Positions 29,073 through 37,097 of a DNA stretch of 43,663 nucleotides are shown in pieces (positions within the stretch are counted from its first letter, which is position 1; each line of letters opens with the position of its first letter). This DNA comes from an uncultured Collinsella sp. Its GTDB lineage: Bacteria; Actinomycetota; Coriobacteriia; Coriobacteriales; Coriobacteriaceae. The DNA lies in assembly GCA_900768435.1 (NCBI GenBank), contig CAAGCW010000002.1:1-43663 (forward strand), given 5' to 3'. Both the position numbers and the translations under genes were made by a program. The notes beneath the pieces are model-generated. The model saw only the letters and a list, made by a program, of their open reading frames with translations, did no database searches and was not told the origin of the DNA.

Positions 29073-31340
29073 CTAGCTCAGGTGCCAGATCTCGTCGTTG
29101 TACTGGGAGATGGTGCGGTCGGACGAGAAGGTGCCGGCGTTGGCGATATTGATGAGCGCCTTGCGCATCCAGGTGTCCTGGTCCTCGTAGTCGGCCAGCA
29201 CGCGCTCCTTGGTCTGGATGTACTCCTCAATGTCGAGCAGGGCCATAAACCAGTCCTTGCCCTTAATGTCGTCGTGCAGGCGCTGCAGGCGCTCGGCGTT
29301 GCCGGTTGCCATAAAGGCCGGGTTGGTGATGAAGTCCACCAGCAGTTTAATGCCGGGCTTGCGGTAGAGCGCACCGGCGTTGTAGGTGCCGTCGGCGTAG
29401 AGCTGCTCGACCTGTTTGGACGAGGCACCAAAGGTATAGATGTTCTCGTCGCCCACGAGCTCGGCAATCTCCACGTTGGCACCGTCGAGCGTGCACAGGG
29501 TTAGGGCGCCGTTGAGCATGAACTTCATGTTGGAGGTGCCGCTCGCCTCCTTGGAGGCCAGGCTGATCTGCTCGGAGATGTCAGCGGCGGGGATCACGCG
29601 CTCGGCGGCGGTGACGTTGTAGTTCTCGATCATGACAACCTGCAGGTAGGGAGCCGCGTCGGGGTCGTTTGCAATCCACTGCGACAGCGTCAGGATCAGA
29701 TGGATGATGTCCTGCGCGATAGTGTAGGCAGGCGCCGCCTTGCCGCCAAAGATGATGGTGACAGGGTGCTTAGGCCTGTTGCCGTTCTTGATATCGAAGT
29801 ACTTCCAGATAATGTAGAGCGCGAGCATCTGCTGACGCTTGTACTCGTGGATGCGCTTGACCTGGACGTCGATGATGGCGTTGGAGGGAATGGTCACGCC
29901 CTGCTCGAGCGCCATGAACTGGCGCATGATGGCCTTGGCCTCGACCTTGGTGGCGGCCAGGCGCTCAAGAACATCCTTGTCGTCGGCGAATTCGGCAAGC
30001 TTGCTCAGGTCGCCGGTGCTGCGCCAGTCGGTGCCGATCACATCGTCGAGCAGGCTGGCGAGCGCGGGGTTGGCCCCATGGATCCAGCGGCGGAAGGTGA
30101 TGCCGTTGGTCTTGTTGGAGAACTTCTCGGGATAGATCTCGTAGAACGGATGAAGCTCGGTGTCCTCTAGGATCTTGGTGTGGAGGGCGGCTACGCCGTT
30201 GATGGAGAAGCCAAAGTGGATGTCCATGTGGGCCATGTGGACGGTGTCGTATTCGTCGATGATGGCGACGCGCGGGTCATCGTGCTCGGCCTTCGCGATC
30301 TCATCGAGCTTGACGATAATGTCGACGATGGCAGGGGAGACCTTCTGCAGGCTGGCGAGCGGCCACTTCTCGAGCGCCTCGGCAAGAATCGTGTGGTTAG
30401 TGTAGGCGACCATGGAGCGTACGATGGTCACGGCCTCACCAAACTCGATGCCATGCTCGGTGGTGAGCAAGCGAATGAGCTCGGGGATGACCATGGTGGG
30501 GTGTGTGTCGTTAATTTGGACCACGGCGTAGTCGGCTAGATCGCGCAGGTTGCTGCCGCGCTCGATGGCCTCGTCGATCAGGAGCTGGGCGGCGTTGCTC
30601 ACCATGAAGTATTCCTGGTAGATGCGAAGCAGGCGGCCCTGCTCGTCGGAATCGTCGGGGTAGAGGAACAAGGTGAGGTTCTTGGCGATCTCGGTCTTGT
30701 CGAAGTCGATGGAGCTGCCGGGGACCAGGCCGTCGTCGACGCTCGCCAGGTCGAACAGGCGCAGACGGTTCTTGGTGGGCTGGCCGTAACCGGGCACGTC
30801 GATGTTGACGAGCTTGGAGGTAACGGCAAAATCGCCGAACTCGACGGTGTAGGAGCGGTTATCGTCGACTAGGATGTCCTGCTCACCAAGCCACTCGTCG
30901 GGGACGGCCTTCTGCTGGTTGTCGACAAAGCGTTGACGGAACAGGCCGTAGTGATAGTTGAGGCCCACGCCATCGCCGGTCAAGCCCAGCGTGGCGATGG
31001 AATCCAGGAAGCATGCGGCCAGGCGGCCCAGGCCGCCGTTGCCGAGCGACGGCTCGACCTCGAACTCCTCGATCTTGTTGAGGTCGTGGCCTGCGGCGGT
31101 GAGCTGGTCCTTAACCTCGTCGTAGATGCCGAGGTCGATCATGTTGTTGATGAGCAGCTTGCCGATCAAAAATTCGGCGGAAATGTAATAGAGCTTTTTC
31201 TTGCCGTTGTTGAGCGGGCAGGCGGCGGAGCGCTCCTGCACGAGTTTGACCAGCAGCTTGTAAATGCGACGGTCGTCGAGCTGCTCGAGCGAGGTGCCAA
31301 AAGACTGCTCGGCGAGTTCCATGAGGTTAATTTGGGGCAT
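29073..31340 (-). CDS. glgP: Glycogen/maltodextrin phosphorylase
   Basis: This PLP enzyme releases glucose-1-phosphate from the ends of alpha-1,4-glucans using phosphate. The PLP lysine is K606 in TSNMKFMLNGALTL, and the PLP-phosphate and substrate region RIHEYKRQQML...GGKAAPAY precedes it. The N-terminal catalytic half has YYISAEFLIGKLL and SLGNGGLGRLAACFLDS. ATG 31340 with AGGAGG upstream is chosen over a longer frame whose extra residues have no family match. The 755 residues are slightly shorter than E. coli MalP (about 797). It is downstream of malQ in the same operon. Confidence 0.95.
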   Translation of the reverse strand: MPQINLMELAEQSFGTSLEQLDDRRIYKLLVKLVQERSAACPLNNGKKKLYYISAEFLIGKLLINNMIDLGIYDEVKDQLTAAGHDLNKIEEFEVEPSLGNGGLGRLAACFLDSIATLGLTGDGVGLNYHYGLFRQRFVDNQQKAVPDEWLGEQDILVDDNRSYTVEFGDFAVTSKLVNIDVPGYGQPTKNRLRLFDLASVDDGLVPGSSIDFDKTEIAKNLTLFLYPDDSDEQGRLLRIYQEYFMVSNAAQLLIDEAIERGSNLRDLADYAVVQINDTHPTMVIPELIRLLTTEHGIEFGEAVTIVRSMVAYTNHTILAEALEKWPLASLQKVSPAIVDIIVKLDEIAKAEHDDPRVAIIDEYDTVHMAHMDIHFGFSINGVAALHTKILEDTELHPFYEIYPEKFSNKTNGITFRRWIHGANPALASLLDDVIGTDWRSTGDLSKLAEFADDKDVLERLAATKVEAKAIMRQFMALEQGVTIPSNAIIDVQVKRIHEYKRQQMLALYIIWKYFDIKNGNRPKHPVTIIFGGKAAPAYTIAQDIIHLILTLSQWIANDPDAAPYLQVVMIENYNVTAAERVIPAADISEQISLASKEASGTSNMKFMLNGALTLCTLDGANVEIAELVGDENIYTFGASSKQVEQLYADGTYNAGALYRKPGIKLLVDFITNPAFMATGNAERLQRLHDDIKGKDWFMALLDIEEYIQTKERVLADYEDQDTWMRKALINIANAGTFSSDRTISQYNDEIWHLS

Positions 31341-31387
31341 GTTTCCTCCTGTAATGGGTTGATTACATGTCTGCAATTCATAAGAAT

Positions 31388-31421
31388 CCCGCGCGAGGGG
31401 ATTGGGGTGGCCTCGCGCGGG
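31388..31421 (-). promoter_or_regulatory. Intercistronic hairpin between malQ and glgP
   Basis: An 11-bp perfect stem (cccgcgcgagg / cctcgcgcggg) lies in the 128-nt gap between the two genes with no U-tract. It may stabilise or separate the two messages after processing. Confidence 0.6.
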
Positions 31422-31468
31422 TAAGCAAGCGCGTCCGCACGGTGGGGAGGGGTCGGGCGCGGTAGCTC

Positions 31469-32974
31469 CTATTGAGGAAGCTCGATTTCGGCTTCCGACG
31501 GGATGCGGAAGTAGGTCTCGGTCCAGTCGGTGAGTTTGTGCTCGAGCTCGCGGGTGATGGCGCCGTCGAGCATGCGCCAGGTCCAGTTGCCGCCCAGCGT
31601 GGCAGGGGTGTTGATGCGCGCCTCGTTGCCCAAGTTGAGCAGGTCCTGCATGGTGTAGATGCACGTGTCGCTCACGCTGGCTGCGATGGTTCGGTTGAGC
31701 GCGTCGGCGATGGGTTCGCCGGCCTGCTGATGGGTGTACAGGGCTGTCTGCTCGCGCTGACGCGGGGTAGCCGTTCCTTCAAACCAGCCGCGTGCCGTCT
31801 CGTTGTCGTGAGTGCCCACGTAGGCGACGGTGTTGGCAATGTAGTTGTGCGGCAGGTAGTACGAGTTGGTGCCCTCAAAGGCAAACTGCAGGATCTTCAT
31901 GCCGGGGAAGCCCGAGTTGTCGCGCATATCGATGACGCCGGGGGTGAGGAAGCCCAAGTCCTCGGCGATGATGGGCAGCGTGCCGAGCTTTTCCTCGAGC
32001 GTCTTGAAGAGCTTGAGGCCGGGACCCTGCGTCCACGAACCGTAGGACGAATCAGGCGAGGAGAACGGCACCTCCCAATAGGCCTCGAAGCCGCGGAAGT
32101 GATCCAGGCGGATGACGTCGTACATGTCGAGGGCGGCGCGAATGCGGCCCTCCCACCAGGAGAAGCTGTCGGCCTCCATGGCGTCCCAGTCGTAGATGGG
32201 GTTGCCCCAGTACTGGCCGGTGGCCGAGAACTGGTCGGGCGGCGTGCCGGCGACGCTCACGGGATTGCCGGCGGCGTCGATCTTAAAGAGCTCAGGTGTC
32301 GCCCACATCTCGACGGAGTCACGCGAGACATAGATGGGCAGGTCGCCGATGATGAGAATGTCGCGCTCGTTGGCATAGGCCTTGAGGCGGCTCCACTGGC
32401 GATCGAAGAAGTACTGCGTCATCTGGTGGTAGAGCATACGCGCCGGATGGTCGGCGCAGACCTTGGCGGAAGCCTCGCCGCGGGTGCGGAGCTCCGCGGG
32501 CCACTCCCAAAACGCCTTGAGACCGCACTCCTCTTTGACGGTCATGAACTCACAGTAGGGGATGAGCCAGTCCTCGTTGGCCTGGATAAAGTCATCGAAA
32601 TCGGCCGGCTTGTCGGCAGCAAAGCGCTCGGCGGCGCGGTCGAGAATCTGACGGCGGCCGCCAAAGATAGCACCGTAGTCGACATTGCTGGGGTCGGATC
32701 CCAGATACACGCCATCGATATCGCGCTGCTCCAGATACCCTGCCTCGATAAGCTCGGCAAAGTCGATAAAGTTGGGGTTGCCTGCGCGGGCCGAGAACGA
32801 CTGATAAGGCGAATCGCCATAGCTGGTCGTCGTAAGGGGCAGAATCTGCCAGTAATGTTGTTTGCACGAGGCGAGAAAATCGACGAAGTCGTAGGCATTC
32901 CAGCCAAAGCCGCCGATTCCGTATGGTCCGGGCAGAGATGAGACGGGCATGAGGACGCCGCTTGCACGCTCCAT
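31469..32974 (-). CDS. malQ: 4-alpha-glucanotransferase (amylomaltase)
   Basis: MalQ transfers glucan chains between maltodextrins and releases glucose (GH77). The N-terminus has the family pattern RASGVLMPVSSLPGPYGIGGFG and QILPLTTTSYGDSPYQSFSA. Further on are VIRLDHFRGFEAYW, with the catalytic-site Asp, IIAEDLG with the Glu, and GTHDNET. The start at ATG 32974 is preferred, with GGTGAG seven bases upstream; a TTG or GTG 12-15 bp earlier is possible. It has 501 residues, the usual size. MalQ and GlgP together convert imported maltodextrins to glucose and glucose-1-phosphate. Confidence 0.95.
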   Translation of the reverse strand: MERASGVLMPVSSLPGPYGIGGFGWNAYDFVDFLASCKQHYWQILPLTTTSYGDSPYQSFSARAGNPNFIDFAELIEAGYLEQRDIDGVYLGSDPSNVDYGAIFGGRRQILDRAAERFAADKPADFDDFIQANEDWLIPYCEFMTVKEECGLKAFWEWPAELRTRGEASAKVCADHPARMLYHQMTQYFFDRQWSRLKAYANERDILIIGDLPIYVSRDSVEMWATPELFKIDAAGNPVSVAGTPPDQFSATGQYWGNPIYDWDAMEADSFSWWEGRIRAALDMYDVIRLDHFRGFEAYWEVPFSSPDSSYGSWTQGPGLKLFKTLEEKLGTLPIIAEDLGFLTPGVIDMRDNSGFPGMKILQFAFEGTNSYYLPHNYIANTVAYVGTHDNETARGWFEGTATPRQREQTALYTHQQAGEPIADALNRTIAASVSDTCIYTMQDLLNLGNEARINTPATLGGNWTWRMLDGAITRELEHKLTDWTETYFRIPSEAEIELPQ

Positions 32975-33059
32975 GAATGCGCTCACCAACCTTCTTGTTG
33001 TGGGGTCGGCCTGCCGATGGGTGTGCAGTCCGCCTCCGATGTTCTGATTCGATACGCCT

Positions 33060-33084
33060 ATTGTAAAACATGTTGTTTAAACAT
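33060..33084 (-). promoter_or_regulatory. malQ promoter -10 and GTTTAAAC operator
   Basis: On the minus strand TACAAT (33060-33065) is a likely -10. TTGTTTAAACAT (33073-33084 on the plus strand) lies in the spacer just upstream, flanked by two acatgt boxes. The site resembles those at the PTS/gntR and ABC promoters. Confidence 0.5.
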
Positions 33085-33138
33085 GTACAGGCAAGATAAA
33101 AAAGTTGGTCGATTTTCGGCGAATGGCTACATGCCATG

Positions 33139-33173
33139 AAAAAAGCCCCGACCTCACAACGTGAGATCGGGGC
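33139..33173 (-). terminator. Terminator of galE
   Basis: On the minus strand a 13-bp stem (gccccgatctcac / gtgaggtcggggc, with one wobble pair) is followed by six Ts, 23 nt after the galE stop. Confidence 0.92.
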
Positions 33174-33195
33174 AAGAACGGTATGTAGGTTTTTG

Positions 33196-34257
33196 CTACT
33201 CGGCGTCGGCGAAGCCGTTGGGGTTGTGGCTCTGCCAGTTCCAGCTATCGCGGCACATGTCCGCGATGTCGTACTGGGCCTTCCAGCCCATCATGCGCTC
33301 GGCCTTGGAGGCATCGCACCAGTTGGCAGCGATGTCGCCGGCGCGGCGCTCGCGGATCACGTAGGGCAGCTCCTTGCCACAAGCCTTGGAGAAGGCGGCG
33401 ACGACCTCGAGTACCGAGGTGCCGGTGCCGGTGCCCAGGTTAAAGATCTCGACGCCGGTCTTGCCGTTCATCCAGTTAAGGGCGGCAACGTGACCAGAGG
33501 CCAGATCGCACACGTGGATGTAGTCGCGCACGCCGGTGCCGTCGGGGGTGGGGTAGTCGTTGCCAAAGACCTGAACGGCCTCGAGCTTGCCCACGGCGAC
33601 CTGGGCGACATAGGGCACCAGGTTGTTGGGGATGCCCTTGGGGTCCTCGCCGATCAGGCCCGACGGATGAGCGCCGATGGGGTTGAAGTAACGGAGCAGC
33701 ACGACGTCCCACTCGGGGTCGGCGGTGTGGACGTCCATAAGGATCTGCTCGATCATCCACTTGGTCCAGCCATAGGGGTTGGTTGCGGGCTTCTTGGGGT
33801 CTTCCTCGGTGACGGGCGGGTTGTCCGGGTCGCCGTAGACGGTCGAGGAGCTCGAGAAGATGATGGACTTGCAACCATGGTTGCGCATGACGTCGATGAG
33901 CACCAGGGTGTTCTCGATGTTGTTGTGGTAGTACTCGACGGGCTTGCTCACCGACTCGCCGACGGCCTTAAAGCCGGCAAAGTGGATGACACGGTCGATC
34001 TGATGGGTATCGAAGATCTTGTTCATCGCATCGCGGTCGAGCACGTTGGCCTCGTAGAAGGTGAGGTTCTTGGCGGCCTCGTCGCCCACGATGGTCTTGA
34101 CGCGGTCGACGGCGACGGCGCTGGAGTTGGAGAGATCATCGACGATGACGACCTGGTAGCCACCCTCGAGCAGCTGAACGACGGTGTGCGAGCCGATAAA
34201 GCCGGCGCCACCGGTAACGAGGACGCAGGTGTCTTTGGGGTCGAGTGCTTTGGACAT
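33196..34257 (-). CDS. galE: UDP-glucose 4-epimerase
   Basis: GalE interconverts UDP-glucose and UDP-galactose (Leloir pathway and glycan precursors). This extended short-chain dehydrogenase has the NAD-binding VTGGAGFIGSH, the SSSSTVYGD serine motif and the catalytic NPYGWTK (YxxxK). ATG 34257 with GGAGA upstream is chosen; a longer frame exists but lacks a site. The protein has 353 residues, slightly over the usual 330-340. It has its own terminator and sits beside the maltodextrin genes. Confidence 0.94.
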   Translation of the reverse strand: MSKALDPKDTCVLVTGGAGFIGSHTVVQLLEGGYQVVIVDDLSNSSAVAVDRVKTIVGDEAAKNLTFYEANVLDRDAMNKIFDTHQIDRVIHFAGFKAVGESVSKPVEYYHNNIENTLVLIDVMRNHGCKSIIFSSSSTVYGDPDNPPVTEEDPKKPATNPYGWTKWMIEQILMDVHTADPEWDVVLLRYFNPIGAHPSGLIGEDPKGIPNNLVPYVAQVAVGKLEAVQVFGNDYPTPDGTGVRDYIHVCDLASGHVAALNWMNGKTGVEIFNLGTGTGTSVLEVVAAFSKACGKELPYVIRERRAGDIAANWCDASKAERMMGWKAQYDIADMCRDSWNWQSHNPNGFADAE

Positions 34258-34451
34258 GTAGTCTCCTATCGAATCAGGAACACTTCTAGAGGGGAGTATA
34301 GCGCAGGCGGGGACGCCCAAATGGTGCACTGTAGGAAAAGCAGAGGATTATGTTAACGTACTCATATAAGAGCTTGCTCAATTGTTACCTCAAATTTGAC
34401 AATTGCTTACGAGCCGCCGACCTTGTAGTTTCCTGCCGTTCGTGGAAATCG
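34258..34451. other. Divergent intergenic region galE / secreted hydrolase
   Basis: No gene is seen here. TATACT on the minus strand (34295-34300) may be the galE -10, with no good -35. An AT-rich stretch (about 34345-34415) follows. Confidence 0.4.
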
Positions 34452-34479
34452 TTGGGACGCGCCATATGTACGCTAATAT
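34452..34479 (+). promoter_or_regulatory. Possible promoter of the secreted CHAP-type hydrolase gene
   Basis: TTGGGA (34452-34457) and TAATAT (34474-34479) are 16 bp apart and lie 45 nt upstream of the start codon. Confidence 0.45.
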
Positions 34480-34523
34480 GTATGAGTTGAGCGACATATA
34501 AATAAGCATGTAACGGAGTACAT

Positions 34524-35729
34524 ATGTCACCAAACAGCGATTCCATCCTTTCCCAGGAGCTCTCGCGCCGCACTGCCCTTAAGGCCCTGTTCGGCGCCGC
34601 TTCTGCGGCAGTTCTTTTTGGCCTGCCCGTTCGCGCCCATGCGGCGGAGGCTTCCAAAGAAACCACCGATAAATTGAATGCCGCCCAGGCCCAACTCGAC
34701 GAGGTTCAGGCCCAGCTCGACAGCATCGCAAATGAGTATGCGGCGCTGGCCAACAAGAATGCCCAGACCCTCAACGACATCGAGAATGTCCAGGGCAAGA
34801 TTGACGACACGCAGGCCCAGATCGATGAAAAGAAGGCCGAGCTCAAGAAGAAGCGCAACGACCTTTCCGATCGCGTGGCCGCCAGCTACAAGTCCGGCGG
34901 TACGAATATCCTGTCGCTGCTGCTGGCCTCTGGCTCGTTTGAGGAACTCGTCGCCAACGCGCATTACGTTGAGAAGATCAACAAGAGCGACCGCGATGCC
35001 ATCGAGGATATCCAGACGATTCAGGCTGAGCTCGACGCGCAGAAGACCGAGCTCGAAGCACAAAAGGCCAACCTGGAGAAACTCAAGGACCAGCAGACGG
35101 CTCAGATGCAGGATATGCAGGCCAAGCAGCAAGAAGTCCAGACCGTGCTGAACGGTCTTTCCGACGACGTCAAGGAACTCATGGCTCAGCGCGATTCCGA
35201 GATCCTCGCTGCCGCCCAGGCTGAGGAGGCCGCTAGGAAGGCGGCTGCGGCAGCCGCGGCCTCTGCGAACACGGGCTCTTCTTCGGGTGGCTCGAGCTCG
35301 GGTGGCGGCTCGTATGCCGGCGGCACCCCGCAACAGACGGGCGGTTCGGGCAAGCAGCAGGCCGTCGTCAATGCGTGCTACTCGACGCCTTCTCCCGGCC
35401 AGGGCTGGTGTGCTGCCTGGGTTACCAACGTCTTCCGCAATGCCGGCGTGGGCTATTTTGGCGGCAACGCGTGTGACATGTTCAACGCCTGGTGCTATAG
35501 CTCCGACCGCTCGGCGCTGCAGGTGGGCATGATCGTGGCCGATTCCTCGCACAGCGGCACGGGTGCTCCGGGCCTTATCTACGGTCATGTGGGTATCTAC
35601 GTTGGCGGCGGCATCGTTATGAGCAACGAGGGTGCCATTACGTCGAAGTCGCTTGATTCGTTTATTAGCTTCTATGGTACTGGCTCTGGCGTGCGTTGGG
35701 GCTGGCTTGGCGGTATTGCGCTGTCGTAA
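34524..35729 (+). CDS. Secreted coiled-coil protein with C-terminal CHAP-type amidase domain
   Basis: This 401-residue protein looks like a PcsB-type cell-wall hydrolase. Residues 1-41 form an export signal with twin arginines (SRRTALKALFG) and a cleavage-type end (VRAHA/AE). Residues about 45-245 are two long coiled-coil blocks in Lys/Gln/Glu/Asp heptads. An Ala-rich and Gly/Ser-rich linker (about 240-280) follows. The C-terminal domain (about 285-401) has C296 in GQGWCAAWV and H355 in YGHVGIYVGGG, the expected Cys-His pair of a CHAP or NlpC-like peptidase. The likely role is peptidoglycan cleavage at division. A GGAG site precedes the start. A type A palindrome begins 2 nt after the stop. 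Confidence 0.85.
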   Translation: MSPNSDSILSQELSRRTALKALFGAASAAVLFGLPVRAHAAEASKETTDKLNAAQAQLDEVQAQLDSIANEYAALANKNAQTLNDIENVQGKIDDTQAQIDEKKAELKKKRNDLSDRVAASYKSGGTNILSLLLASGSFEELVANAHYVEKINKSDRDAIEDIQTIQAELDAQKTELEAQKANLEKLKDQQTAQMQDMQAKQQEVQTVLNGLSDDVKELMAQRDSEILAAAQAEEAARKAAAAAAASANTGSSSGGSSSGGGSYAGGTPQQTGGSGKQQAVVNACYSTPSPGQGWCAAWVTNVFRNAGVGYFGGNACDMFNAWCYSSDRSALQVGMIVADSSHSGTGAPGLIYGHVGIYVGGGIVMSNEGAITSKSLDSFISFYGTGSGVRWGWLGGIALS

Positions 35730-35731
35730 AG

Positions 35732-35879
35732 CCGACTGGGCCGCGTGCCCGCCCGCAATATATTTGATTGCCTGCTCGGGCAGTCCTGCGCAAGACGAAG
35801 GCCACATTAAGTGGCCTTCTTTGCGTGCGGAACTCGCGATCAATCAAATATATTGCGGGCGGGCAAGCGGCCCAGTCGG
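35732..35879 (+). repeat. Type A long palindrome, copy A4
   Basis: The 39-nt arms (35732-35770 and 35841-35879) pair with one mismatch. The 70-nt centre (35771-35840) matches A1, including an identical inner hairpin; it differs mainly at ctcgggca against ctctacgg near the 5' side. The arms share no sequence with the other copies. The element begins 2 nt after the stop codon of the upstream gene. Confidence 0.92.
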
Positions 35880-35925
35880 GTTCGGGGCGCGACACACCGG
35901 ACTGGTTGTCTGAATTAAAGAAAGT

Positions 35926-35953
35926 GAAGGCCCCTTTCGGGGCCTTCTTTTTT
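35926..35953 (+). terminator. Terminator between convergent hydrolase and murB genes
   Basis: A 9-bp perfect stem (gaaggcccc / ggggccttc) with a TTTC loop is followed by six Ts. The T-tract overlaps the murB stop codon on the other strand. Confidence 0.9.
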
Positions 35954-36914
35954 AGAGGAATTCGCCGACTCGGTGGACTTCGGGTTCTAGGTCTACGTTG
36001 AATTGGTCTTTGACGGTTGTTTGGATGTGGCGGATGAGTTCGTCGACATCGGCGGCGGTGGCGTGGTCGGCGTTGACGATGAAGCCGCAGTGCTTTTCGC
36101 TCACCTGCGCGCCGCCGATGGCGTGTCCTCGCAGGCCGGCGTCCATGATGAGCTTGCCGGCAAAGTAGCCCTCGGGGCGCTTGAAGGTGGAGCCGGCACT
36201 CGGCATGTCGAGCGGCTGCTTGTCCTCGCGGCGCTGGCGGTAGTCGTCCATGTCGGCCTTGATCATCGCGGCGTTGCCCGGGGCGAGATTGAAAGTGGCC
36301 GAAAGCACGATGAAACCGTCGTCGGCAATGCGGCTCTTGCGATAGCCCAGGTTGAGCTCATCGACATCGAACTCGATAATGCTGCCGCTACCGCGGGTGC
36401 CGTCGTCGAGCATGCGTGCGGGCTTGTAGACGCGCACGGACTCCAGCACATCGGCCATGCAAGCGCCGTATGCTCCGGCGTTCATGTAGCAGGCACCGCC
36501 GACCGATCCGGGAATGCCCGAGATGGGCTCCATGCCGGTAAGGCCGGCCTCGGCTGCCGCGGCTGCGACATCGGAAAGCAAGGCGCCGGCTGCCGCCGTG
36601 ACGTGCGTGCCGTCGACCGTAATGTCGGAGAGGCCCTCGTCCAGCGCTACGACGACGCCGCGGATGCCCTTGTCGCCGACGAGCAAGTCGGAGCCGTTGC
36701 CCACGATGGTGAGTGGTAGATTGCAGCGATAGCAGGTATCGAGCGTGGCGACGAGGCCCTGCTCAGTATCGGGCGTGACAAAGACGTCGGCCGGACCGCC
36801 GATCTTAAACGTGGTGTGCTCGCGCATGGGCTCGCTCATCAGCACGTTGTCCTCGCCGGCAACGCCAGCGAGCGCGCACAGCAGGTCCTCGTTAAAAAAA
36901 TCGTTCTCGTGCAT
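35952..36914 (-). CDS. murB: UDP-N-acetylenolpyruvoylglucosamine reductase
   Basis: MurB is the flavoenzyme that reduces UDP-GlcNAc-enolpyruvate to UDP-MurNAc in peptidoglycan synthesis. The FAD-binding domain has TFKIGGPAD and VGNGSDLLVGDKGIRG, then GIPGSVGGACYMNAGAYG. The catalytic serine lies in PSAGSTFKRP, and the C-terminal Glu lies in EPEVHRVG. The start ATG 36914 gives 320 residues; a longer frame to 37013 has no family match. The sequence looks like a type II MurB, as in Gram-positives. Confidence 0.95.
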   Translation of the reverse strand: MHENDFFNEDLLCALAGVAGEDNVLMSEPMREHTTFKIGGPADVFVTPDTEQGLVATLDTCYRCNLPLTIVGNGSDLLVGDKGIRGVVVALDEGLSDITVDGTHVTAAAGALLSDVAAAAAEAGLTGMEPISGIPGSVGGACYMNAGAYGACMADVLESVRVYKPARMLDDGTRGSGSIIEFDVDELNLGYRKSRIADDGFIVLSATFNLAPGNAAMIKADMDDYRQRREDKQPLDMPSAGSTFKRPEGYFAGKLIMDAGLRGHAIGGAQVSEKHCGFIVNADHATAADVDELIRHIQTTVKDQFNVDLEPEVHRVGEFL

Positions 36915-37097
36915 ACGGATATCCGCCTTTTGGTGGTCGTTGTCATCAATCGATTGCAATATACCCCACCCGGACGGATTTGGTGCGCTGGCGGCGATAA
37001 AACAGCCGTCCACCGGATTGGTAAAGTGTTTATCACCGAGGTAGAGGGGTAGTCGCTATACTTTCAAGAGATTGCGCGTAAACCCGGAAGGAGCGAG

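Noticed and set aside
31472..32941. A 489-codon plus-strand frame opposite malQ
   Set aside because: It lies antisense to malQ, which carries all GH77 motifs; the plus-strand translation is compositionally odd and has no start site.
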